Source of the DNA: Actibacterium sp.
GTDB taxonomy: Bacteria; Pseudomonadota; Alphaproteobacteria; Rhodobacterales; Rhodobacteraceae
DNA: 64,000 nucleotides
Assembly: GCA_016278325.1 (NCBI GenBank)
Contig: JADQCB010000004.1
Span: forward strand, 163,231 to 227,230
Reading direction: 5' to 3'
Part shown: piece after piece, positions 8,861-18,185 of the stretch
Layout: each line of letters opens with the position of its first letter
Numbering within the stretch: the stretch's first letter is position 1
Made by a program: the position numbers and the translations under genes
Notes under the pieces: generated by a model
Told to the model about the DNA's origin: nothing
Seen by the model: the letters and a program-made list of their open reading frames with translations, nothing else
Databases searched by the model: none

Positions 8861-9994
8861 TTACTGGAGGAACGGCATCGGATCGACGCTTTCGAAGCCT
8901 TTGCGCACCTCGAAATGCAGGAAGGCCGGATCGCCCTTGCGAATCTCGGCCACGGTCTGCCCGCGGCGAACGCTGTCGCCCTTCTGCACGGTGATATTGT
9001 CGATATTGGCATAGACCGTCAGCATCTCACCCTCGTGGCGCAGCACCAGGATCGGAACCTGTTCGGTGTCGCGGGTGATCGCCGCGACGGTGCCCGCATC
9101 GGCGGCTTTCACCGGGGTGCCCGCGCTGGCGGCGATGTCGATGCCTTCGTTCTTGCCCTTTTCGTAACCGCGGATGATCGTGCCCTGGACGGGGAAGCCC
9201 ATCAGGGACGTTTCCTCCTTGGCCTGCGCCATCTCGGGCGAGGGCAATGGATCGGTCGCGGGCGCGGCGGCCGGTTTCGTGTCTTCCTCGGGCAGGGGCC
9301 GCGCGGCGCTTGGCGGTGGCGGCGGGGCCGAGGCGGCGCCGGGACGAGAGGTTTGCATGTCCGGGGCGGGCGCGGATGCCTCGGCCGCGGCGACCGGGAT
9401 CAGCAGATACTGCCCTTCGCGAACTTCGAGATCCGGGCCCAACCCGTTCCAGTCGGCCAGCGCGGTGACCGAGACATTGTAAAGACGGGCGATCGAATAG
9501 GCGGTCTCGCCACGCTTGACCTTGTGGCGCGTCGGTTCGGGCTGCGACTGCGACGGGACGGGCGCCCTGGTGATCGTGCGCGTCCCGTCATCGGCCCGTT
9601 CGATGGCGGTTCCGGCCAGCGTGGTAATGTCGATCCTGTCGTCGGCCGCGCCGGTTCCGACGCGCCGCGGCAAGGCCAGGATTTCGCCGCCGCGCAGGGT
9701 AACGTCGGCGGGAATTCCGTTGTAGCGTGCCAGTTCATCGGCCGGCATGCCGATGCGCTGCGCCACATCGGCGACGGTATCGCCGCTGCGCGCCACCACG
9801 ACCTGATAGTTCGGATAGGAAATCACGCCGCGCGCATCAGCCTCGGGGCGCGGGGCGGTTGCCTGAACCGCGGCCTGGGTGGTATCGGCCCGGCCGGGGC
9901 GCAGGTCCAGGTCGAAATTCTCGCACGCGGTCAGGGCAAGAACCGCGCTGCCGGCCAGAAGGGCGCGCAGGGGGGCGGATCGGACGGCTGGCAT
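8861..9994 (-). CDS. NlpD-like LysM/LytM (M23) lipoprotein
   Basis: A 377-residue envelope lipoprotein with an LTAC lipobox (Cys24). Two LysM peptidoglycan-binding repeats sit near residues 66-109 and 157-200, a Pro/Ala-rich linker near 205-260, and a C-terminal LytM domain near 265-372. The LytM zinc site is broken: the position expected to be His before GIDI is Asn282, and the second His site is Asn330 (YANID). Asp286 and His360 remain. Such degenerate LytM proteins (NlpD, EnvC) activate cell-separation amidases instead of cutting peptidoglycan. The ATG at 9994 follows a good GAGGAGAG ribosome site. It lies downstream of surE-pcm, as nlpD does in many proteobacteria. Confidence 0.85.
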   Translation of the reverse strand: MPAVRSAPLRALLAGSAVLALTACENFDLDLRPGRADTTQAAVQATAPRPEADARGVISYPNYQVVVARSGDTVADVAQRIGMPADELARYNGIPADVTLRGGEILALPRRVGTGAADDRIDITTLAGTAIERADDGTRTITRAPVPSQSQPEPTRHKVKRGETAYSIARLYNVSVTALADWNGLGPDLEVREGQYLLIPVAAAEASAPAPDMQTSRPGAASAPPPPPSAARPLPEEDTKPAAAPATDPLPSPEMAQAKEETSLMGFPVQGTIIRGYEKGKNEGIDIAASAGTPVKAADAGTVAAITRDTEQVPILVLRHEGEMLTVYANIDNITVQKGDSVRRGQTVAEIRKGDPAFLHFEVRKGFESVDPMPFLQ

Positions 9995-10052
9995 CGGCTC
10001 TCTCCTCAAATTCCGTCGGCCCGTGTGGCCCGGACCTTTGCTTGCTTCGTCT

Positions 10053-10697
10053 TCAGTCCTTGCCGAGCCCTTCGACCAGCGGCACGAACCGCACCGGTCT
10101 GAGCTCGTGATATTCGAACCCGTGGGACGTACGGGTCACCTTTATCAGACGCTGGACGGTGTCCGACTGCCCCACCGGCACGACCATGATACCGCCTTCG
10201 CGCAACTGCGCCAAGAGCGGGCCTGGCGGATCTTCGGCGGCGGCGGTGACGATGATGCGGTCGAAGGGTGCCTGTTCGGAAAGCCCGTGCGAGCCGTCGC
10301 CCAGGATCGCGATGACATTGGTCAGGTCCAGCCGTTCGAAATTCGCCTGTGCGTCGGAGACGAGACGGCGATGCCGTTCGACAGTGTAGACGCGCCGCGC
10401 GAGCCGGCTCAGGATCGCGGCCTGGTAGCCCGAGCCGGTGCCGACCTCCAGCACCTTGTCGCGCGGCTGCGGATTCAGGGCCTGGGTCATCAGCCCGACG
10501 ACCGAGGGCTGGCTGATGGTCTGCCCGCAGGCGATCGGCAGCGGCATGTCCTCATGCGCGCGGGCGGCGAACAGGCCGCGCGGAATGAAATCGCGCCGAT
10601 CGGTCATCTCCATCGCCGTCAGCACACGCGTGTCGGTGACTCCCTTGGAGCGGAGCGCGAAGAGAAACTGCATTTTCCGCTCGGCGGAATCGGTCAT
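10053..10697 (-). CDS. pcm: protein-L-isoaspartate O-methyltransferase
   Basis: Uses S-adenosylmethionine to methylate isoaspartyl residues in damaged proteins and so start their repair. The protein is 214 residues long and contains the SAM-binding motif [14 protein letters not shown] and the family motif [13 protein letters not shown]. Its ATG overlaps the stop of surE, giving the conserved surE-pcm-nlpD-like order transcribed leftward. Confidence 0.92.
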   Translation of the reverse strand: MTDSAERKMQFLFALRSKGVTDTRVLTAMEMTDRRDFIPRGLFAARAHEDMPLPIACGQTISQPSVVGLMTQALNPQPRDKVLEVGTGSGYQAAILSRLARRVYTVERHRRLVSDAQANFERLDLTNVIAILGDGSHGLSEQAPFDRIIVTAAAEDPPGPLLAQLREGGIMVVPVGQSDTVQRLIKVTRTSHGFEYHELRPVRFVPLVEGLGKD

Positions 10698-11479
10698 TCG
10701 ATCTGCTCTTTGAGCCAGGCCAGCGTGTCATGGGCGGTAAGGTCGGCGCGCATCGGCGTGACCGAGATATATCCCTCCAGGCAATCGGCGACATCGGTGC
10801 CGGGCAGGGTGGGGTGTTGCTGGGCGCCGCCGCGCACCCACAGGAACTTGCGCCCCGATGGCGATGTGTGCGGCTCGACCCCGAAGAAACAATCCTTGCG
10901 ATAGCCCTGGGCGCTGACGCGCAGGCCGCGCACCCTGTCGGCGGGAACGGGCGGAAAGTTGACGTTGTAGAACAGCCGGTAATCCTCGCCATCCCAGATC
11001 CCCTTGTCGAGCAATGCGCGCACGGTGGCCGCGCCATGTCGCGCCGCCGCGTCGAACCGGGTTTCATGGTCGTCATTTTCCGGGCCCATGTATTGCGACA
11101 GCGCGATCGCGGGCAGCCCCTGGAGCGCGGCCTCCATCGCGCCGCCGATGGTGCCGGAATACATCACGTTCTCGCCGGCATTGTTGCCCCGGTTCACGCC
11201 GGACAGCACCAGGTCGGGCGCACGATCGGAAAGCACCTCGTGCAGGCCGGCCATCACGCAATCGGCCGGCGCGCCTTCGGCGGCGAAGCGGCGCGGTCCC
11301 AGCTCATCGAGCATGAAGGGATGGGTGTAGGAGATCTTGTGCGCCACGCCGGATTGTTCGAAAGCCGGGGCGACGATCCAGACCTCGCCCCCGGGGCCGG
11401 CGATGTCCTCGGCGATGGCTTCGAGCACCTTCAGACCGGGTGCGTTGATGCCGTCGTCATTCGTTATCAGAATTCGCAT
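10694..11479 (-). CDS. surE: 5'/3'-nucleotidase SurE
   Basis: A survival-protein E nucleotidase that dephosphorylates nucleoside monophosphates and is linked to stationary-phase survival. It has 261 residues, and the metal-binding motif NDDG occurs at residues 7-10 right after the ATG at 11479. [25 protein letters not shown] is the family core, with further conserved Asn and Ser ligands. The longer upstream frame is discarded because the conserved protein begins at [10 protein letters not shown]. Confidence 0.94.
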   Translation of the reverse strand: MRILITNDDGINAPGLKVLEAIAEDIAGPGGEVWIVAPAFEQSGVAHKISYTHPFMLDELGPRRFAAEGAPADCVMAGLHEVLSDRAPDLVLSGVNRGNNAGENVMYSGTIGGAMEAALQGLPAIALSQYMGPENDDHETRFDAAARHGAATVRALLDKGIWDGEDYRLFYNVNFPPVPADRVRGLRVSAQGYRKDCFFGVEPHTSPSGRKFLWVRGGAQQHPTLPGTDVADCLEGYISVTPMRADLTAHDTLAWLKEQIE

Positions 11480-11547
11480 GTGATCCTGCCCCATATGCCT
11501 TGCGGATAATCCATAATTGACGGCGGGCGGGGCGGCAAGCACGCGAC

Positions 11548-11593
11548 GCCCCATCCGGGCGCCCGCCCACCCACCCCTGCGCCCGGATGGGGC
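11548..11593 (-). terminator. strong 15-bp perfect hairpin downstream of the SDR gene
   Basis: Positions 11548-11562 are a perfect reverse complement of 11579-11593 (15 bp, GC-rich, arms containing CCCCATCCGGGCGC), with a 16-base loop. It starts 13 bases past the SDR stop codon on the minus strand and precedes surE. No T tract follows, so it may act as an RNA-stabilising or Rho-assisting hairpin rather than a classical terminator. Confidence 0.5.
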
Positions 11594-11606
11594 TTGGGGC
11601 AGGCAG

Positions 11607-12257
11607 TCACCCCAGCATTTCGATCAGCCGCAGCGCCTCGTCCCGGCAGGGGGTCAGCGCGGCGCGATCCTCGCCGGGGTAGAACCGGCCACGGGTGGCG
11701 GTGGGCATCGGTGCAGGCGTGAAGCGGATCACGCGGGGTGTGCCCAGCTTCGCCGTCTCCTGTTCCCAGGCGACGAACAGCGCCCGCTGCGCGGCCTTGG
11801 TGGCGGCATAGGCGCCGAGGAATTTGCCCGCGTTGGGATCGTCGAGATGCACCGCCGTGCCGGTCCCGGCCGCCTGAAGCAGGGGCGAGACGAAGGGGAT
11901 CAGTTCCCCGGGCGCGGTGATCCCGGTGGCCACGGTTCTTGTCCAGTCCTTCGGATCCAGGTGGTCGGCAGGGGTCATCGGCGGCACGTGGATCGCGCAA
12001 TGGACCCACAGATCCAGCCCGCCCCAACGATCATGGATCGACCGGCACAGGTGGCGCATGGCGTCGGTATCGGTCACGTCCATCGGTGCAAGGGTGGCGC
12101 TGCCGCCGCGGGCCTTGATACGGTCGTCCAGCTCTTCCAGCGCACCGGTGGTGCGGGCGACGGCGACGACATGCCAGCCCTGCGCGGCCAGTTCTTCGGC
12201 CAGGGCCGCGCCAAGGCCGCGCGAGGCGCCGGTGATCAGGGCGAGTTTGCGTGTCAT
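11607..12257 (-). CDS. SDR family oxidoreductase lacking the canonical catalytic Ser
   Basis: A 216-residue short-chain dehydrogenase/reductase with an N-terminal cofactor motif GASRGLG (residues 10-16) and a YxxxK pair (Tyr150, Lys154). The Ser expected 13 residues before the Tyr is replaced (His137 in HLDDPNAG), and the usual NNAG motif reads VHCA. It resembles the YciK-like branch of the family, whose substrates are unknown. The Rossmann fold assignment is firm; dehydrogenase activity is not certain. Confidence 0.8.
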   Translation of the reverse strand: MTRKLALITGASRGLGAALAEELAAQGWHVVAVARTTGALEELDDRIKARGGSATLAPMDVTDTDAMRHLCRSIHDRWGGLDLWVHCAIHVPPMTPADHLDPKDWTRTVATGITAPGELIPFVSPLLQAAGTGTAVHLDDPNAGKFLGAYAATKAAQRALFVAWEQETAKLGTPRVIRFTPAPMPTATRGRFYPGEDRAALTPCRDEALRLIEMLG

Positions 12258-12297
12258 GGCCGCCTGTTGCAGCAGAACCGCCGCCGGGTCAAGCGGA

Positions 12298-12681
12298 TCA
12301 GCCCCCCGGCAGCGACAGGTGCATTGTGCTGCCGCCGCGGGCCAGTGTCATTCCCTGCGCGTCGATCCCGTGAACGGTTGCGCTGCCGATCCGGGTGCCC
12401 GGTGCGATCTTGTGAACCTGACCGCCGGGCAGGCGGACCAGCGCGGCGTTGCCGCCGGGCGAGAGCATCAGGCCGATCAGTGCCAGTTGCGAAAGATCCA
12501 GCGCATCGGCAACGGTCGCCGCATCGAGCGGCGCGGGGGTCTTGTCGGGCATGTCGGGGGTTCGATCCGGCGCGGGGCCGGGATCGCCTTTTGTTTCGCT
12601 GCCGCTGCCAATGTCACGTCGCGACCATTTGCGAAAGGGGATGTCCAGGCGTGGCCCGCCCTTGGGCAGGTTCCCGCGCAT
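12298..12681 (-). CDS. small protein with PilP/GspC-like C-terminal domain
   Basis: A 127-residue protein of unknown function. The first 45 residues are polar, Pro- and Arg-rich, and probably disordered. The last 75 (LVRLPGGQVHKIAPGTRIG, then VHGIDAQGMTLARGG and LSLPG) match the small beta domain seen in PilP and type II secretion GspC/homology-region proteins. No secretion or pilus gene is nearby. The start is uncertain: ATG at 12681 or an internal ATG at 12552, which would keep only the domain. It follows purF by 16 bases and is probably in the same operon. Confidence 0.6.
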   Translation of the reverse strand: MRGNLPKGGPRLDIPFRKWSRRDIGSGSETKGDPGPAPDRTPDMPDKTPAPLDAATVADALDLSQLALIGLMLSPGGNAALVRLPGGQVHKIAPGTRIGSATVHGIDAQGMTLARGGSTMHLSLPGG

Positions 12682-12697
12682 CGACCACGAAGGGCGG

Positions 12698-14188
12698 CTA
12701 TTCGGCCGCCTTCGCCTCGAACCCGCGGGCGATCATGTCACTTGGCGCGACCGGGTATTCCCCCGAAAAGCAGGCGTCGCAATATTGCGGCGCATCGTTG
12801 TTGCGGCCCAGCGTCTCGCCCACCGCGCGGTAGAGCCCGTTGAGCGTGATGAAGCGCAGCGAATCCACTTGCAGATGCGCGCGCATCTCTTCTTCGCTCA
12901 TCGAGGCGGCCAGCAGTTTCTCGCGCTGCGGCGTATCGACGCCATAGAAACAGGGCCAGGCCGTCGGCGGGCTGGCGATGCGGAAATGCACCTCGGCCGC
13001 GCCGGCATCCAGGACCATTTCCTTGATCTTGCGGCTTGTGGTGCCACGCACCACCGAATCGTCCACGAGGATGACACGCTTGCCCCGGATAAGGGCGCGA
13101 TTGACGTTCAGCTTCAGCCGCACACCCATGTTGCGGATCTGCTCGGTCGGTTCGATGAAGGTGCGCCCCATATACTGGTTGCGGATGATCCCCATGCCAT
13201 AGGGAATGCCGCTCTCGAAGCTGTAGCCGATCGCCGCCGGCGTGCCGCTGTCGGGCACCGGGCAGACCAGATCGGCCTCGACCGGGGCTTCGCGCGCAAG
13301 CTCGATGCCGATTTGGCGGCGGGTCTCATAGACCGACCGGCCGCCGAGAATGCTGTCGGGGCGCGAGAAATAGACATGCTCGAAGATGCAGAAGCGCGGG
13401 CGCGCCGGTTCGAAGGGGCGATAGCTTTCGACCCCCTCATCGTTGATGACGACCATCTCGCCGGGCTCGATCTCGCGCACGAACTCGGCGCCGATGATGT
13501 CCAGCGCGCAGGTCTCCGAACTCAGCGCCCAGCCATCGGCGACGCGGCCCAGCACCAGCGGACGCACGCCCAGCGGGTCGCGCACGCCGATCAGCTTGGT
13601 GCGGGTCATCGCGACGATGGAAAACGCCCCCTCGACCCGGCGCAGCGCATCCTTCATCCGCTCGGGGATGTTGCGTTGCAGGGAGCGCGCCATCAGGTGG
13701 ATGATGCATTCGCTGTCCGATGAGCTCTGGAAGATCGAGCCGCGCTCGATCAGTTCGCGACGCAGCGCCTCGGCATTGGTGATATTGCCGTTATGGGCGA
13801 TCGCCGCGCCGCCCATCGAGAATTCGCCGAAGAAGGGCTGCACGTCGCGGATCTGTGTCGGGCCCTTCGACCCGGAGGTGGAATAGCGCACATGCCCGAT
13901 CGCCAGCGGGCCGGGCAGCGTCTCCATCAGGCCGGCCTTGGTGAAATTGTCGCGCACATAGCCGAACCGGCGGGCCGAGTTGAAGCCCTGTTCGGAATCG
14001 TGGCTGACAATGCCCCCGGCCTCTTGTCCGCGGTGCTGAAGCGCATGCAGGCCGAGCGCCACGAAATTCGCCGCATCGGCCACGCCGATCACGCCGAACA
14101 CGCCGCATTCCTCTTTTAGCTTGTCATCGTCGAACGGGTGGCTGGGGGGCATCGCGCGCATTCCGGCGGGCTCCGAATCCATTTGCAT
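12698..14188 (-). CDS. purF: amidophosphoribosyltransferase
   Basis: Commits PRPP and glutamine to purine synthesis. With the ATG at 14188 it has 496 residues. The propeptide ends before the N-terminal nucleophile Cys28 (EECGVFG). The glutaminase core (LGLHALQHRGQEAGGI) and the PRTase loop (VILVDDSVVRGTTS) are intact. Four Cys (FCIFEH, WPCFYG, QYCDACF) fit the [4Fe-4S] Bacillus-type enzyme. Alternative start: ATG at 14152. The 14188 start has AGAGG about ten bases upstream. cvpA lies just upstream, a widespread cvpA-purF linkage. Confidence 0.95.
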   Translation of the reverse strand: MQMDSEPAGMRAMPPSHPFDDDKLKEECGVFGVIGVADAANFVALGLHALQHRGQEAGGIVSHDSEQGFNSARRFGYVRDNFTKAGLMETLPGPLAIGHVRYSTSGSKGPTQIRDVQPFFGEFSMGGAAIAHNGNITNAEALRRELIERGSIFQSSSDSECIIHLMARSLQRNIPERMKDALRRVEGAFSIVAMTRTKLIGVRDPLGVRPLVLGRVADGWALSSETCALDIIGAEFVREIEPGEMVVINDEGVESYRPFEPARPRFCIFEHVYFSRPDSILGGRSVYETRRQIGIELAREAPVEADLVCPVPDSGTPAAIGYSFESGIPYGMGIIRNQYMGRTFIEPTEQIRNMGVRLKLNVNRALIRGKRVILVDDSVVRGTTSRKIKEMVLDAGAAEVHFRIASPPTAWPCFYGVDTPQREKLLAASMSEEEMRAHLQVDSLRFITLNGLYRAVGETLGRNNDAPQYCDACFSGEYPVAPSDMIARGFEAKAAE

Positions 14189-14270
14189 GCAGGATGGCCT
14201 CTATTTAGTGGCTCGTCCGGGCAATGTCACCCAAGGATCACGAAACGGTGGCCGGTCGGCCCGGCGCGCG

Positions 14271-14831
14271 TCATTCGGGCACGGCGCAGACATTCACCAG
14301 GCGGTCATACTGGTTCGTCAGCCAGCCCAGGGCCTGTTCCGGGTCGCGCTGCTGGATCCGCTCGGTCAGATTGGCGAAGACCGCGGCCGAGCGGCTTTCC
14401 TCGACGACGGGCAGGGGATCGGTCGTTATCACGGTCTGATAGACGAAGAACGCCACCGCGACCAGAACAATGCCGCGCGCCACACCGAACAGGAAGCCCA
14501 GCCCCTGGTCGATTCCGCCGATCGCCGACCGCTGCACCAGGGATGCGAAAAGCGGGGTGAAGATCGATACCACGACAAGCGCCACGGCAAAGACAACGGC
14601 GAATGCGGCAAGCACGGAGATCTCGCAGCTGTCGGCGATGAAATCGCCCAGAACCGGAATCTGCCGGACCAGCGGCATCACCGGTGGCGCGAAGATGAAG
14701 GCCAGCACCGCGGCGGCGACCCAGCCCAGGATGGCCAGTGCCTCGCGCACCAGTCCGCGCGAATATGCCAGGATCGCCGACAGCACGATCACCACGGCGA
14801 CGACCGCGTCGATTATCGTGAAACCTTCCAT
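14271..14831 (-). CDS. cvpA: CvpA family membrane protein
   Basis: A 186-residue inner-membrane protein with about four hydrophobic helices, starting directly with a membrane segment (IIDAVVAVVIVLSAILAYSRG). CvpA was named for colicin V production in E. coli and has been linked to envelope stress and purine metabolism; its biochemical role is unknown. The gene sits upstream of purF, as in many proteobacteria. The start at 14831 has a strong GAGG site. Confidence 0.85.
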   Translation of the reverse strand: MEGFTIIDAVVAVVIVLSAILAYSRGLVREALAILGWVAAAVLAFIFAPPVMPLVRQIPVLGDFIADSCEISVLAAFAVVFAVALVVVSIFTPLFASLVQRSAIGGIDQGLGFLFGVARGIVLVAVAFFVYQTVITTDPLPVVEESRSAAVFANLTERIQQRDPEQALGWLTNQYDRLVNVCAVPE

Positions 14832-14852
14832 TCCTCGCCCCTCTGGGAGGGC

Positions 14853-16220
<1,368 letters not shown>

Positions 16221-16261
16221 GGCCTGCTTGTGCCCGAGCCGCGCAGCGGGATCAAGCGGCG

Positions 16262-17071
16262 TCACGCCGGCGTCGCCTCGGCCTCCATGCACAGGCGGTT
16301 GCCGGGGCCGCGCACCCACAGCGCGCGGCCCTTGCGGCACAGCGTGGCGGGCTCGAAATCCATCAGCGGCGCGGTCGCGCGAAAGCGGAAGGCGCGCAGC
16401 GCCCCGAGCTCTTGCTCGGCCATCAGCATCAGCAGCTGCGCCAGAAGCGGGCCATGCACGACCAGCCCGTCATAGCCCTCGACCCGGCGGGCATAATCGC
16501 GGTCGTAATGGATGCGGTGGCCGTTGAACGTCAGCGCGGAATAGCGAAACAGCAATGTCGTGTCGAAAGGGGTCGTTCGGGCGCTGTCCGCATCGTCGGG
16601 GGCCTGCGGGGCCGCAGGCGGGGCAGAGCCGGCGGCGGGATCGGCGCGATAGACCAGGTCCTGGTGCTCGCTCACGCAGCGTCGATCGGCCTGCCAGATT
16701 TCGTGGCGCAGGGTGACGAAGGCCAGCGGACCGCTGCGGCCCTGCTTTGGCGTGACCGCCTCGATCGTGCTGACCTTCCGCGCCGCGACGCCGGCCCGCA
16801 ACGGCGCCTCGAAGGCCAGTCGGCCGCCCGCCCACATCCGGCGTGGCAGGTCGAGATCGGGGATGAACCCGCCGATCTTCGGGTGCCCGTCGCGGCCCAG
16901 CCCGGCGGGCGGGTGTGCCTCCCAGAAATGGATCTGGTGAAAGAAGGGCGGCAACGGGTCATTCACGCCGGGCGGCGGCCCGGGCAGCGCCAGCGCGGCG
17001 TGCAGGGCCGCGGCACGGGCCGGGTCCATCACGTCATGAAGCGTTTGAGTTTTTCCGACACTCGGGTGCAT
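16262..17071 (-). CDS. MaoC-like hotdog hydratase (mesaconyl-C4-CoA hydratase/HTD2-like)
   Basis: A 269-residue double-hotdog protein. The N-terminal half is the FAS1-like dehydratase domain (LPPFFHQIHFWEA...MWAGGRLAF). The C-terminal half carries the MaoC hydratase signature: RYSALTFNGHRIHYDRDYA with catalytic Asp/His, then GYDGLVVHGPLLAQLL. Relatives hydrate mesaconyl-C4-CoA or medium-chain enoyl thioesters. The acyl-CoA substrate is not determined by sequence. Start set at 17071; it diverges from a VOC gene only 41 bases away. Confidence 0.75.
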   Translation of the reverse strand: MHPSVGKTQTLHDVMDPARAAALHAALALPGPPPGVNDPLPPFFHQIHFWEAHPPAGLGRDGHPKIGGFIPDLDLPRRMWAGGRLAFEAPLRAGVAARKVSTIEAVTPKQGRSGPLAFVTLRHEIWQADRRCVSEHQDLVYRADPAAGSAPPAAPQAPDDADSARTTPFDTTLLFRYSALTFNGHRIHYDRDYARRVEGYDGLVVHGPLLAQLLMLMAEQELGALRAFRFRATAPLMDFEPATLCRKGRALWVRGPGNRLCMEAEATPA

Positions 17072-17112
17072 GGTGGCAATGCTAGACCCTGCCCTTGACC
17101 GAGGCAATCGCC

Positions 17113-17511
17113 ATGACGCCGAAGCTGACCGCCCTGGACCACCTGGTGCTGACCGTCGCCGATATCGGCCACACCGTTGCGTTCTATGAACGGATCCTGG
17201 GGATGGCGCGGGTCGAGGTCCACGCCGCGGATGGCAGCACGCGCACCGCGCTGCGCTTCGGGCAGCAGAAGATCAACCTGCACCCGGCCGGGCGCGAATA
17301 TGTTCCCTGCGCCGAACGCCCGGTGCCCTGCAGCGCCGATCTCTGCTTTCTCAGCGACACGCCGCTGGACGACTGGATGGCGCATCTCGGCGGTTGGGGG
17401 ATCACCGTGGAACAGGGTCCGGTCGCCCGCCATGGCGCCACGGGGCCGATCACCTCGATCTATTTCCGCGACCCCGACGGCAACCTCATAGAGGTCGCGA
17501 ACCCGGTTTGA
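17113..17511 (+). CDS. VOC family protein (YwbC/glyoxalase-like)
   Basis: A 132-residue vicinal-oxygen-chelate protein. It begins with the metal-ligand His in ALDHLVLTVADIGHTVAFYERILGM and ends with the ligand Glu in FRDPDGNLIEVANP, so it has two clear beta-alpha-beta modules. The ATG at 17113 follows a GAGG ribosome site. The substrate is unknown. It converges with the FMN-reductase gene. Confidence 0.8.
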   Translation: MTPKLTALDHLVLTVADIGHTVAFYERILGMARVEVHAADGSTRTALRFGQQKINLHPAGREYVPCAERPVPCSADLCFLSDTPLDDWMAHLGGWGITVEQGPVARHGATGPITSIYFRDPDGNLIEVANPV

Positions 17512-17514
17512 CGG

Positions 17515-18057
17515 TCACAATCCCGCCGCGGCGCGCAGATCCTGCATCAGCGTTTTCAGGGCGGTTTCGTAACGCGCATCGGTCAGGCGCCCGGCGGCGT
17601 CGAACTGGTCCTTCGCGGCGCCGACCAGGACCTCGGGGCCCATCAGAAGCCGCGGCCGGAACGGCACCATGCACAGGCGCAGCGCGAATTGCGTGCGCTC
17701 GCCGCCGGCGCGCCCGCCGGTGGCGGCCATGATCGCCACGGGCTTGTCGCGCCACGGGTTGCCCTCGGTCCGGCTGACCCAGTCGAGCGCGTTCTTCAGC
17801 ACGCCCGAGACCGACTTGTTGTATTCCGGCCCCGAGATGACCACCGCGTCGGCCGCCGCGATCTGGTCGGCAAGGCGCTGCACCGATGCGGGGATCCCGT
17901 GGGCCGTTTCCAGGTCGCCGTCATAGAGCGGCAGGTTCAGGTCGGCCACGACGAAGCTGTCGGCATCGAAATGCCGCGCGGCCTCGTGCATCAGTTTTCG
18001 ATTGAACGATTCGCGGCGCAACGAGCCGGATATTCCAAGCAGCGAGCTTTGCGTCAT
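17515..18057 (-). CDS. NADPH-dependent FMN reductase family protein
   Basis: A 180-residue flavodoxin-fold reductase. The flavin phosphate loop GISGSLRRESFN lies at residues 8-19, and the second FMN contact GPEYNKSVSGVLKNALDW is mid-protein. Relatives are chromate/quinone reductases (ChrR, ArsH/SsuE-like). It is divergent from the TPP enzyme across 128 bases that contain a TTGCC/GGCAA dyad, so the two could share regulation (inference). Confidence 0.82.
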   Translation of the reverse strand: MTQSSLLGISGSLRRESFNRKLMHEAARHFDADSFVVADLNLPLYDGDLETAHGIPASVQRLADQIAAADAVVISGPEYNKSVSGVLKNALDWVSRTEGNPWRDKPVAIMAATGGRAGGERTQFALRLCMVPFRPRLLMGPEVLVGAAKDQFDAAGRLTDARYETALKTLMQDLRAAAGL

Positions 18058-18099
18058 GTCTGCTGTCCCTTTCTGTCTCGCGTCCGAGGTAAGACGCCT

Positions 18100-18113
18100 T
18101 TGCCGCCGGGCAA
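18100..18113. promoter_or_regulatory. dyad between divergent genes
   Basis: TTGCC-GCCG-GGCAA forms a perfect 14-bp dyad centrally placed between the divergent FMN reductase and TPP-enzyme genes. It could be an operator for both. No regulator gene is adjacent. Confidence 0.3.
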
Positions 18114-18185
18114 CCCATGGCTTGCCCCCGGCGCCGCGTTGACGCAGGTTGGCGCCAGGCAAAGGGCGGCAGGACGGAGCGCGAG

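Noticed and set aside
11517..12833. A 438-codon plus-strand frame across the SDR gene and its neighbours
   Set aside because: The protein is Arg/Gly/Pro-rich with no fold signature and is antisense to well-supported genes.
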